A DNA stretch of 50,863 nucleotides from Polynucleobacter meluiroseus. Lineage in GTDB: Bacteria > Pseudomonadota > Gammaproteobacteria > Burkholderiales > Burkholderiaceae. Under the pieces are notes generated by a model. It did no database searches. It was not told the origin of the DNA and worked only from the letters and a program-made list of their open reading frames with translations. Below are positions 8,891 through 16,723 of this stretch, piece after piece; the first letter of the stretch is position 1; every line of letters begins with the position of its first letter. Location of the stretch: contig CAMDKY010000011.1 of the NCBI GenBank assembly GCA_945901245.1, positions 1 through 50,863 of the forward strand, read 5' to 3'. A program made the position numbers and the translations under genes.

Positions 8891-9658
8891 ATGACGCAAT
8901 GGGTACGCTATCAGCACCAAGGTCAGATTGGCTTTGGGCAAGTTCAGAATAATCAAATCACGGTATATAGCGGCGACTTGTTTTGCAATCCCACCCCAAG
9001 CGGCGCCACACTTAAGCTGTCCGATGTCGTGATTGATATTCCCTGCGTGCCAACGAAGATGGTTGCGCTCGTTGATAACTTCCACGCCCTGGTGACCAAG
9101 CTGGAGCATGCAGTACCAGCAGAGCCACTGTATTTCTTGAAATCCAATAGCTCATTTCTGGCTGCCAACCAAACCATTCGTATGCCCAAATCCTACTCTG
9201 GCAAAGTGGTGTACGAAGGCGAAATCGGTATTGTGATTGGGCGGCGCTGCCAACGCATTAGTGAGGCTGAAGCTGCTTCTGCTATTTTTGGCTACACCTG
9301 CATTAATGACGTCACCGCCATTGAAATCCTCAACCGTGATCCCGGCTATGCACAGTGGACTCGCTCCAAGAGCTTTGATACCTTTGGTGTCTTTGGTCCC
9401 TACATCACCACTGGCATCGACCCAAGCCAGTTGCACATTAAAACCATCTTGAACGATCAGGAGCGTCAAAATTATCCCGTAGCCGATATGATTTTCCAGC
9501 CCGCCAAATTGGTGAGCTTGATTTCCCACGACATCACCCTAGAAGTCGGTGACATCATTGCCTGCGGTACCTCGGTTGGCGTTGGCTCGATGAAGCCTGG
9601 AAGCAAGGTCAGCATCGTGATTGATGGTGTTGGGCAACTCGACAATACATTTGAGTAA
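8891..9658 (+). CDS. Fumarylacetoacetate hydrolase family protein
   Basis: Metal-dependent hydrolase or decarboxylase of the FAH fold, the family that cleaves C-C bonds in acylpyruvates or tautomerises oxo-diacids. The 255 aa have a short N-terminal part and then the catalytic fold: YEGEIGIVIGRR with metal ligands E109 and E111, CINDVTA with D140, RSKSFDTFGVFGP, and the closing GDIIACGTSVGVGSMKPG. The exact substrate cannot be read from sequence. Start is supported by an AGAGGA Shine-Dalgarno sequence at 8878-8883. It is divergent from the GrdB-like gene and convergent with the PanE-like gene, separated from the latter by a strong bidirectional terminator. Confidence 0.9.
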   Translation: MTQWVRYQHQGQIGFGQVQNNQITVYSGDLFCNPTPSGATLKLSDVVIDIPCVPTKMVALVDNFHALVTKLEHAVPAEPLYFLKSNSSFLAANQTIRMPKSYSGKVVYEGEIGIVIGRRCQRISEAEAASAIFGYTCINDVTAIEILNRDPGYAQWTRSKSFDTFGVFGPYITTGIDPSQLHIKTILNDQERQNYPVADMIFQPAKLVSLISHDITLEVGDIIACGTSVGVGSMKPGSKVSIVIDGVGQLDNTFE

Positions 9659-9702
9659 CTGCATTTAAGGTGGCTGCCCATCTAAGGACTGCACAGCCTA
9701 TT

Positions 9703-9738
9703 AAAAAACCTCAAGGCACTGCTGCTTTGAGGTTTTTT
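9703..9738. terminator. Bidirectional intrinsic terminator between FAH and PanE-like genes
   Basis: Perfect 12-bp inverted repeat AAAAAACCTCAA / TTGAGGTTTTTT with a 12-nt loop (9703-9714 with 9727-9738). The T-run closes the plus-strand FAH transcript and the A-run gives a T-run for the minus-strand PanE-like transcript. Both genes end toward it. Confidence 0.9.
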
Positions 9739-9798
9739 CTTGACTACTAAATGAAGTCTATGCGACTTTAGTGCTCCACATCACTCCATCACCAGCAC

Positions 9799-10818
9799 TT
9801 AATATCCTGCCGCAAATGGCAAAGCCAAACTGCCATTAGAAGCTTGGACGTTTTCATCAAGTACTTTGGTTAGTGCAAAAACCGTACTAAGGCATGGTGT
9901 TGGGATCTTGGTGATCTGGCCGAGCTCGATAACCGATCCGAGTAAGGCATCAATTTCGAGTGAGCGACCCGCTTCTAAATCCTGCAGCATAGAGGTTTTA
10001 TGCTTACCGACTTTTTCTGCGCCGCCAATCCGGCGCTCGATATCTACCCGGAAGGTAACGCCGAGCTTTTCTCCAATGGTTTGCGCCTCGGCCATCATGT
10101 TGCGTGCCAAATCTTTGGTTAGCGGATGCTGACAGATTCCCTCGAGGTGACCATGGGTTAAAGCGCTGATCGGATTGAAGGTCATATTGCCCCAGAGTTT
10201 GAGCCAAATCTCGGCACGGATGTCTTCTAGAATCGGTGACTTAAAACCAGCAGCAGCCATCAACTCCGAAACCATCTTGGCACGCTCCGATACCGAACCA
10301 TCGAGTTCACCAATGGGAAAGCGTGTGCCTTCGACGTGGCGAATCACCCCAGGGGCTTGCGTAAATGTAGCGGGATACACCACGCAACCCAGAATATTAT
10401 TGGGATTAATCGTGCGCATGATGAGGCCGCCGGCGTCTACTGTCTCAACTGAGTGATCCTGGTACTCACCAGGCAACTTTTGAAAGTACCACCACGGAAT
10501 GCCGTTTTGCATCGGAATCAAGATCGTATCGGGACCCATAATGGATGCCATGTCGTCGACGACAGGCTCGACTTGGTGGGCCTTGACCGCCAAAATAATG
10601 ATGTCGGGCTTACCAGCATCGGTAATCTTTTCAACTGCGGTAACGTTAGCGTGCAAGGGCTCCGGCTCTTCATTGGTAATCAGGGCTAAACCCCTTTCCT
10701 GAATTGCTTTTAATGTGGCTCCTCGGGCAACCACCGTTACATCATTACCAGCCCTTGCCAGCATGACAGCCAAATAGCCGCCAATCGCTCCGCCTCCGCC
10801 GATTACACAGATTTTCAT
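9799..10818 (-). CDS. 2-dehydropantoate 2-reductase family protein (PanE/ApbA-like)
   Basis: NADPH-dependent ketopantoate reductase family; the characterised members make pantoate for coenzyme A. The 339 aa begin with a Rossmann loop VIGGGGAIGGYLA (residues 5-17). They continue with LAVKAHQVEPV, LIPMQNGIPWWYF, EIWLKLWGNMTFNPISALTHG (with the family lysine and asparagine), and SMLQDLEAGRSLEIDALLGSV near the end. It is longer than E. coli PanE (303 aa) and may be a paralogue acting on another 2-oxo acid. The upstream gene on the same strand, 114 bp away, is an SSS symporter. PanF, the pantothenate carrier, belongs to that transporter family, but a link is speculative. Confidence 0.85.
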   Translation of the reverse strand: MKICVIGGGGAIGGYLAVMLARAGNDVTVVARGATLKAIQERGLALITNEEPEPLHANVTAVEKITDAGKPDIIILAVKAHQVEPVVDDMASIMGPDTILIPMQNGIPWWYFQKLPGEYQDHSVETVDAGGLIMRTINPNNILGCVVYPATFTQAPGVIRHVEGTRFPIGELDGSVSERAKMVSELMAAAGFKSPILEDIRAEIWLKLWGNMTFNPISALTHGHLEGICQHPLTKDLARNMMAEAQTIGEKLGVTFRVDIERRIGGAEKVGKHKTSMLQDLEAGRSLEIDALLGSVIELGQITKIPTPCLSTVFALTKVLDENVQASNGSLALPFAAGY

Positions 10819-10868
10819 AACTACTCCATAAGAATAAGAAATTTTTCATACTACCTATCGCAAGCAAC

Positions 10869-10909
10869 TTCCGCTGTGAGATCAGGCAGTGCAGATCAAT
10901 CGCAGCGAA
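10869..10909. repeat. Imperfect stem-loop between symporter and PanE-like genes
   Basis: Arms 10869-10883 and 10894-10909 pair with a bulge and mismatches (TTCCGCTG... against ...CAGCGAA) around a 10-nt loop. There is no T-tract on either side, so it is not a clear terminator. It may be a processing site or mRNA-stabilising hairpin in the 114-bp gap. Confidence 0.4.
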
Positions 10910-10932
10910 ATACTCATTATTCGGGCCCGTAT

Positions 10933-12345
10933 CTAGGGTGAACGCAACGCAGAACGGGGAACTAAACCACCGAGCAGCATTCCTGCAACGCTGGCCAAGA
11001 GTCCCGCCAGTTGCGGCGGTAAAGTCGCTCCAGGAGCTAATATCTCAGCCCCAATCCAAACTGTCAAGCCAAAAACAACGGCCAGCAGACCGCCGAGGGA
11101 GTTCGCCTTCGACCAGTAAATTCCGAAGGCAAGGGGTACAAATGCAGCAACTAAGGTTACTTTATAGGCACTTTCGACCATATGAAAAATGGATAGCTTG
11201 GAATTCATGGCAAACAAAGTGACTGCGATCGTAAAAAACAGTACAGTAATGCGCATGATTTTCAATAGCTCTTGGTCACTTAAGTCCTTATAAAACCCGC
11301 GTACGATATTTTCGGCGAAGCTGACCGAGGGGGCTAATAATGTTGCACTTGCACAACTTTTAATCGCAGAGAGTAAAGCGCCAAAGAACATGATTTGGGC
11401 AAATACAGGTGCGTGCTCCATTATCAGTTTGGGCAGAATCATTTGGGAATCGGTATTAATGTAGCGATCGACTAAGGCGGGGTCTATTAAGGTTGCCGAG
11501 TAGGTCAAGTACATGGGGACAAATGCAAATACAAAATACAAAATGCCGCCCAAAATGGATGCCTGTACAGCGATGCTGACGTTTTTGGAAGAACTAATCC
11601 GTTGAAACACATCCTGCTGGGGTATCGATCCCAACATCATGGTGCACAGGGCCGCCGTGAATCCCAAAATGGCTACCAAATTCATATCAGGCCAAAAGGA
11701 GAACTTGCCCGCTGCGGCAGCATGCTCAATCACCATCGTAAAGCCGCCGGTCATAGAGGTCATTTCACCACTGATGTAGAGCATTCCAATGACGATCACG
11801 ATCATCTGCACAAAGTCGGTAATCGCCACCGACCACATGCCGCCAAAGAGGGTGTAAACCAATACGCTGCATGCCCCAATAATCATGCCTAGGTCTTGCG
11901 AAATGGCACCATCCGACACTACGTTAAAGACTAGGCCAAGCGCTTTAATTTGCGCAGCAACCCAACCCAAATAGGAGGCGACGATGCATAAAGTGACCAG
12001 CACCTCAACTGTACGTCCATACTTTTCACGAAAGAAATCGCCAATCGTCAACATCCGGCGGTTATAGAGGTGCTTGGCGAAAAAGAGACCGACTAAAATC
12101 AAACATAGGGCTGTGCCGAATGGATCGGCAACGACGCCGCCCAACCCTTCTTTAATGAATTCAGCTGGAATACCCAAAACCGCCTCGGAACCAAACCAAG
12201 TTGCAAACACCATGGCAGTGACTATGGGCAGGGGGAGGCTATGGCCTGCTGCAGCAAAATCGGCAGTATTTTTGACGCGCATAGCAGCCCAAAGGCCGAT
12301 GCCAACCGAGATTACCCAATAGATGACAACAAACCAAATCAGCAC
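10933..12345 (-). CDS. Sodium:solute symporter (SSS family)
   Basis: Inner membrane carrier of the SSS family (PutP/PanF/SglT type) coupling solute uptake to sodium. The 470 aa form about 12-13 hydrophobic segments. Family marks are ADFAAAGHSLPLPIVTAMVFATWFG in TM1-2, an SSS signature region at FGGMWSVAITDFVQMIVIVIGM, and SIPQQDVFQRISSS. The substrate cannot be assigned; the chain is not clearly PutP or PanF. The start is a GTG with GAGG 10 nt upstream. A TATAAT box (12377-12382) partly inside an 18-bp palindrome lies just upstream. Downstream on the same strand is the PanE-like gene. Confidence 0.92.
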   Translation of the reverse strand: MLIWFVVIYWVISVGIGLWAAMRVKNTADFAAAGHSLPLPIVTAMVFATWFGSEAVLGIPAEFIKEGLGGVVADPFGTALCLILVGLFFAKHLYNRRMLTIGDFFREKYGRTVEVLVTLCIVASYLGWVAAQIKALGLVFNVVSDGAISQDLGMIIGACSVLVYTLFGGMWSVAITDFVQMIVIVIGMLYISGEMTSMTGGFTMVIEHAAAAGKFSFWPDMNLVAILGFTAALCTMMLGSIPQQDVFQRISSSKNVSIAVQASILGGILYFVFAFVPMYLTYSATLIDPALVDRYINTDSQMILPKLIMEHAPVFAQIMFFGALLSAIKSCASATLLAPSVSFAENIVRGFYKDLSDQELLKIMRITVLFFTIAVTLFAMNSKLSIFHMVESAYKVTLVAAFVPLAFGIYWSKANSLGGLLAVVFGLTVWIGAEILAPGATLPPQLAGLLASVAGMLLGGLVPRSALRSP

Positions 12346-12363
12346 GGTAAATCGACCTCTTCC

Positions 12364-12381
12364 ATAATTTGCACAAATTAT
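12364..12381. promoter_or_regulatory. Palindromic operator candidate before the SSS symporter
   Basis: ATAATTTG-CA-CAAATTAT is a perfect 8-bp-arm inverted repeat, 18 bp before the symporter GTG. A minus-strand TATAAT at 12377-12382 overlaps its edge, so a bound protein would cover the promoter and start site. It lies in the divergent space shared with the squalene-synthase-like gene. The regulator is unknown. Confidence 0.45.
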
Positions 12382-12453
12382 ATGACCTTGTTACTTATGG
12401 CAAATAGGTTTTTTGTCACCGATTGGGGCACGCCTGTCTGACATAATTCCAGC

Positions 12454-13428
12454 ATGAGCAAGGCGCATCCCCAATCCATGACCGACATGGCTTACCAGCA
12501 GTCCATTTTGGGGGCAGTTTCTAGAACCTTTGCCCTGACCATCCCTTTGTTGCCCAAAAGCCTGGAAGTCGTCATTGGCAACACCTACTTACTATGCCGC
12601 ATCATTGATACGATTGAAGATGCACCCACCCTCCAAATTGAAGAAAAGCGGGTTTTGTCTTCCTTGTTTCTGGATGCCGTTTTAGGCAAGCAAGCGGTTG
12701 ATGCATTTGTGATCCCTTGCCTACGTGCGCTGGAAGGGCATTGCAACGCAGACGAGCGCGACTTGATTGCGAATACCCCAACGGTACTACGCATTTTTCA
12801 TGGCTTTAATGCAAACGAACAGGCTGCAATTAGCCGCTGCGTTGAAATCATGTCGAACGGCATGCTGCGTTTTCATGACAAGCAAACCTTAGCGGGTTTG
12901 CGCGACCTGCCTGAATTTGAAGAGTACTGTTATGTAGTGGCAGGCGTCGTTGGTGAAATGCTCACCAGCGTCTTTGCCATGCACTCACCGGCCTTTGCTC
13001 GGGCGATTGCAGGACGCGAGTCCCTGGCAATTGGCTTTGGTCAAGCCTTGCAGATGACCAATATTATGAAAGACTCACCTGAAGACAGCGCGCGAGGCGT
13101 GTCTTGGAAACCCCAAGGCTACAGCCAACTAGCCTTGCTCGCCATTGCTGACCAGAAGTTAGCAGAAGCAATGGACTACATACGTCTGATTCCGTCAGAT
13201 GAGGTGGGCATTCGGCGCTTTTGCTTTTTAGCCCTTGGATTAGCTGTGCTCACGCTCAGTAAGATTGCCGATCGAAACCATTTTTCTCGGGGGAATGATG
13301 TCAAACTGTCCCGAAAAACGGTCTGGCTCTTTTACTACTTCACATTACTTGCTGCGCGCTCTGATTATTTGATGCAGCTGTTCTGCACTATTGCCGGAAA
13401 ACCAATCAAACGCGCGCTTCGTGATTGA
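12454..13428 (+). CDS. Squalene/phytoene synthase family protein
   Basis: Head-to-head prenyl transferase family that joins two prenyl diphosphates to form squalene or phytoene. The 324 aa hold the first Asp motif DTIED (D52, D56), YCYVVAGVVGEM at 158-169, and the second motif KDSPEDSARG (D207, D211). The DTIED form resembles eukaryotic-type squalene synthase (DTLED) more than bacterial HpnC/HpnD or CrtB. No hpn, crt or oxidase partner is in the window, so the product is open. The start is ATG 12454, with in-frame ATGs at 12478 and 12487 as alternatives. The 3' end overlaps the convergent methyltransferase gene by 23 bp. Confidence 0.87.
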   Translation: MSKAHPQSMTDMAYQQSILGAVSRTFALTIPLLPKSLEVVIGNTYLLCRIIDTIEDAPTLQIEEKRVLSSLFLDAVLGKQAVDAFVIPCLRALEGHCNADERDLIANTPTVLRIFHGFNANEQAAISRCVEIMSNGMLRFHDKQTLAGLRDLPEFEEYCYVVAGVVGEMLTSVFAMHSPAFARAIAGRESLAIGFGQALQMTNIMKDSPEDSARGVSWKPQGYSQLALLAIADQKLAEAMDYIRLIPSDEVGIRRFCFLALGLAVLTLSKIADRNHFSRGNDVKLSRKTVWLFYYFTLLAARSDYLMQLFCTIAGKPIKRALRD

Positions 13429-13921
13429 GAAGCCACAACTTAATATCCCGATAGAGGCCGGGAGAATCCTGCCCCATAAAGCCACCTAAGCTTGCTTTCG
13501 CAACAACCCGATGACAGGGAATAACTAAGGGGAACGGATTCGCGCCGCAAGCACTGCCAACTGCCCGCGCACCGGAATGTAAATGGCTTGCAATCGTTCC
13601 ATAGGTGATTCTTTCACCGCATTGCAACTGCGCGACCGCATGCCATACTCTCTGCTGAAAACCAGTACCTTGGGGTTTCAGGGGTAAATCAAATACCGCA
13701 CTAGGGTCGGCAAAATAAGCGCCACATTGTTGCGCTACCAACGCTGCTAAATCATTCTCTGGCACCTTATGGGTTGCCGATGCAGCTAAATATGAGATCC
13801 GCGACACCATCAAACTTCCTTCGACAAGCTCAGTAGTTATGCCAAGGCATCCAAACGGCGCAGCAATCACGCAACGGTTGGAGCTGGAGTAGGGTTGCGA
13901 ACGAAATCGTGTTTGTCTCAT
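13406..13921 (-). CDS. ogt: Methylated-DNA--protein-cysteine methyltransferase
   Basis: Suicidal DNA repair protein that takes methyl groups from O6-methylguanine and O4-methylthymine onto its own cysteine. The 171 aa show FQQRVWHAVAQLQCGERITYG (DNA-binding wing and helix) and the acceptor motif VIPCHRVV with Cys136. The tail LGGFMGQDSPGLYRDIKLWLLNHE is typical. There is no Ada-type N-terminal domain, so this is the Ogt form. Its last 23 bp overlap, on the opposite strand, the end of the squalene-synthase-like gene. The upstream 146-bp gap to the pilus operon has no site I can name. Confidence 0.95.
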   Translation of the reverse strand: MRQTRFRSQPYSSSNRCVIAAPFGCLGITTELVEGSLMVSRISYLAASATHKVPENDLAALVAQQCGAYFADPSAVFDLPLKPQGTGFQQRVWHAVAQLQCGERITYGTIASHLHSGARAVGSACGANPFPLVIPCHRVVAKASLGGFMGQDSPGLYRDIKLWLLNHEARV

Positions 13922-14067
13922 GGCAATGATCGATATTAGCTGACACGCAAATCAATCCAATCTGATATTACCAACAGGGTGAAGTCACTACAGTAAAGCA
14001 AACCGCATTGCATCCATAAATTCAAGCTTCTCCCCTACTTCCATATTGTCACAAGGTACTGTATTCA

Positions 14068-15192
14068 TTGACTACCCCACACGATGACTTCACCATTATT
14101 CGAGCATGGCAAGCCATTGTTAGCGAAGCAATTCATGCACGTGCCACCGATATTCACGTAGAGGCGCATGAACATAAAACCACTATCCGCATCCGAGTCG
14201 ATGGTGAATTACGAACACTTCAAACCCCAATCGAGCTTGAACACGAACGTGTAATAGCCCGCATTAAGGTACTTGCCCGATTGGATATTGCCGAACAACG
14301 CACTCCGCAAGATGGCAGGCTAGCGGTCGGGCTCAATTACACCCGCCCGGATGTGGATTGCCGCGTATCTATATTACCTACGCTCTATGGTGAAAAAGCA
14401 GTACTGCGCTTGCTGCCATCGCTAAATAAAGACTTGGATTTAAATTTACTCGGCTTGCACCCAGAACAACTGGCGCACCTAAAAGATGCCATTGAGCAGC
14501 CCGACGGCTTAATTCTGGTTACAGGACCTACCGGTAGCGGCAAAACACGAACGCTGTATAGCTGTTTAAACCAACTTAATACCAGCGGCCAAAATGTATG
14601 CACGATCGAGGATCCAATTGAGATCCGTCTTGCAGGCGTGAACCAGATTGCTTACCACCCAAAAGCGGGCTTGGATTTCAATAGCATTATTCGTGCTTTA
14701 TTACGACAGGATCCTGATGTCATCCTGATTGGGGAAATCCGTGATGCGATGACTGCTGAATTAGCGATGCAGGCAGCGCAGACAGGCCATTTAGTATTGA
14801 GCAGCTTGCATACGCGTAGTGCGATTGCGAGTATCCAACGCCTGCGCAGCTTAGGTGTGGCCGGTGATGTTTTACGCGCCTGCCTGCGTTGCATCAGTTC
14901 GCAGCGGCTAGTACGACAGATTTGTTCTGCATGCCAAGCCGCGGCATTCACGGAGGCCTGCCAACAGTGCGGCGGATCAGGCTTGTTTGAGCGCATCGGC
15001 ATACATGAAGTACTGCCATTTACTAACGCCATTGCCAGTGCATTTGAGAGTCATGCAAATGTCGCCGACTTCACTCGCTACGTTCAGCAAACCGGCTTTC
15101 ACGATATGCGTTCTGCTGGCATGCGCCATGTTAAGAATCAGCGCATAACCTTGACTGAGCTGCAAACCCAACTGGGCTCCTGGAATTCGTAA
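14068..15192 (+). CDS. pilB: Type IV pilus / type II secretion assembly ATPase, shortened
   Basis: Hexameric ATPase that powers pilin polymerisation at the inner membrane. The 374 aa include Walker A GPTGSGKT (153-160), Asp box TIEDPIE (179-185), Walker B DVILIGEIRD (217-226) and His box HLVLSSLHT (241-249). Two CxxC pairs at C286/C289 and C298/C301 would bind zinc. Usual PilB/GspE proteins exceed 500 aa. The whole N-terminal domain, which contacts the platform partner, is missing, and the frame is closed by TAA at 14017. The only plausible start is TTG 14068 (or CTG 14059), with AAGG at 14053-14056. The stop overlaps the pilC start by 1 bp. Symbol chosen from context with pilC and pilD. Confidence 0.88.
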   Translation: MTTPHDDFTIIRAWQAIVSEAIHARATDIHVEAHEHKTTIRIRVDGELRTLQTPIELEHERVIARIKVLARLDIAEQRTPQDGRLAVGLNYTRPDVDCRVSILPTLYGEKAVLRLLPSLNKDLDLNLLGLHPEQLAHLKDAIEQPDGLILVTGPTGSGKTRTLYSCLNQLNTSGQNVCTIEDPIEIRLAGVNQIAYHPKAGLDFNSIIRALLRQDPDVILIGEIRDAMTAELAMQAAQTGHLVLSSLHTRSAIASIQRLRSLGVAGDVLRACLRCISSQRLVRQICSACQAAAFTEACQQCGGSGLFERIGIHEVLPFTNAIASAFESHANVADFTRYVQQTGFHDMRSAGMRHVKNQRITLTELQTQLGSWNS

Positions 15193-16238
15193 TGGCCATC
15201 AACAAACAGGCGCAGTTGCATTTTGTTGATCGTATGCTCGTTTTACTCGATGCTGGATTGCCATTATTAGAAAGTATTACATTCATTCATCAATCTGCTT
15301 CGCCGGCATGGCAAAAAATAACGGCCTCAATTGCACACCATTTATCGCAGGGTGAACGATTCTCCAGCTGCCTATCGCTACAGCACACCATTTTTGATCC
15401 CGCATTGATTGGCTTAATACGGGTAAGCGAGGAATCCGGTGATATTACCCTTGCCCTCAAAACCATCCAACAGCAACTGCATTCTCAGATTGCATTGCAT
15501 CGCCAAATACAACATGCCTTAGCCTACCCCGTGATTACACTGACTACAGCATGTCTGCTAATGCTTGCTATGCTGGTGTGGGTGATTCCCGTATTCAGTG
15601 AAGTATTTGCACACTTTAATGCGACCTTGCCTTGGTTAACCCAATTGCTTCTCAGTGCATCAGAGCAATTCACAATCTACTTTCCTGTTATTGCAATTGG
15701 ACTGACCGTATGTGTAAGTAGTCTATCTTTGCTTTGGCTGCGGCATCAAGGCTTCCAGCAGCTCAGCGATCGGTATGTATTTCATATTCCAGTGATTGGT
15801 AATTTATTGCGCCAATCTGCTTTGGCCAATTGGTGTCGTAGCCTAGGGTATTTAATGCAGGCTGGTTTACCTGCACTAGAGGCAATTCGGATTACCGCGC
15901 AAACCTCCAATCAGTGGCTTTGCCATGACCTCAGCGCGCAAATATTTAAATCCCTCGCGCAAGGCTGGTCGTTTGGCGAAGCATTGCAACGCGCCGACCC
16001 ACGGTGGCATTTTTTTGATCTGGAAACAGTACAGTTATTACAAATTGGCAGCGCCAGCGGCTCTTTGGCAACGATGCTCAGCAATCGTGCTAATGCCCTT
16101 GAAAAGCAGTTAACAAGTCAACTCAAGCTGTTAAGCCATAGCCTGGAACCTATACTTGTTGTATTCGTAGGACTTTTGATTGGCGGATTGGTCATAATCC
16201 TGTACTTACCTATTTTTAACTTGGGGCAAATTGTTTGA
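15192..16238 (+). CDS. pilC: Type IV pilus inner membrane platform protein
   Basis: Polytopic inner membrane protein of the GspF/PilC family that couples the assembly ATPase to pilin. The 348 aa have two repeated GspF domains. The first is cytoplasmic (FVDRMLVLLDAGLPLLESI), followed by a membrane segment around 110-135. The second is LANWCRSLGYLMQAGLPALEAI with the ETVQLLQIGSASGSLATML helix, followed by a final membrane segment near 315-340. It is shorter than typical PilC (about 400 aa), mainly at the N-terminus. The start overlaps the pilB stop (TAATG) and the stop overlaps the pilD start (TTGA), so translation is probably coupled. Confidence 0.92.
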   Translation: MAINKQAQLHFVDRMLVLLDAGLPLLESITFIHQSASPAWQKITASIAHHLSQGERFSSCLSLQHTIFDPALIGLIRVSEESGDITLALKTIQQQLHSQIALHRQIQHALAYPVITLTTACLLMLAMLVWVIPVFSEVFAHFNATLPWLTQLLLSASEQFTIYFPVIAIGLTVCVSSLSLLWLRHQGFQQLSDRYVFHIPVIGNLLRQSALANWCRSLGYLMQAGLPALEAIRITAQTSNQWLCHDLSAQIFKSLAQGWSFGEALQRADPRWHFFDLETVQLLQIGSASGSLATMLSNRANALEKQLTSQLKLLSHSLEPILVVFVGLLIGGLVIILYLPIFNLGQIV

Positions 16239-16723
16239 CTGATCTTACTTTTCTTGCTGATGTCATACGCTATGGCTTAGTTTTGCCCTTGGCCTATGTG
16301 GCTTATGTGGATTTTCGAACGTTTCGGATTCCGGATGCCATCACCTTCCGGCTGATTGCTGGTGGTTTACTTTTCAATCTCTTTTTGGATATGCGCTTTT
16401 GTAGCCCCCAAGAGGCTATCTTGGGTGCAACATTTGGATTTGGATTCTTCTGGGGATTAAATTGGCTGTATCGCTACTTCAAAGGCCGCGATGGCCTTGG
16501 TATGGGCGATGCCAAATTACTGGCTGCCTTAGGTGCTTGGCTTGGCTGGCAAGCGCTGCCAGGGATCGTATTACTCGCCGCCCTCACCGGATTGCTGGGT
16601 GGACTAATTTGGCTGTATTTAAAAAAACAAGGCCATAGCCAAGCCTTTCCATTCGGACCCTTTTTGGCATTTGCTGGCATTATTTATCTGATATGGCCTC
16701 AACTCCTACGCATTCCGCTTTAA
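16235..16723 (+). CDS. pilD: Prepilin peptidase, peptidase domain only
   Basis: Membrane aspartic protease that removes the leader of type IV pilins. The 162 aa are several membrane helices carrying the two catalytic aspartates: D26 in VDFRTFRIPD and D92 in the GMGD motif at 89-92. Typical PilD has about 270-290 aa, with an N-terminal cytoplasmic domain that methylates the new pilin N-terminus and often holds CxxC pairs. That part is absent, and pilC occupies the space upstream. In size it resembles CpaA/TadV-like peptidases. The start is TTG 16235, overlapping the pilC stop by 4 bp. Its last 31 bp overlap coaE. Confidence 0.88.
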   Translation: MTDLTFLADVIRYGLVLPLAYVAYVDFRTFRIPDAITFRLIAGGLLFNLFLDMRFCSPQEAILGATFGFGFFWGLNWLYRYFKGRDGLGMGDAKLLAALGAWLGWQALPGIVLLAALTGLLGGLIWLYLKKQGHSQAFPFGPFLAFAGIIYLIWPQLLRIPL

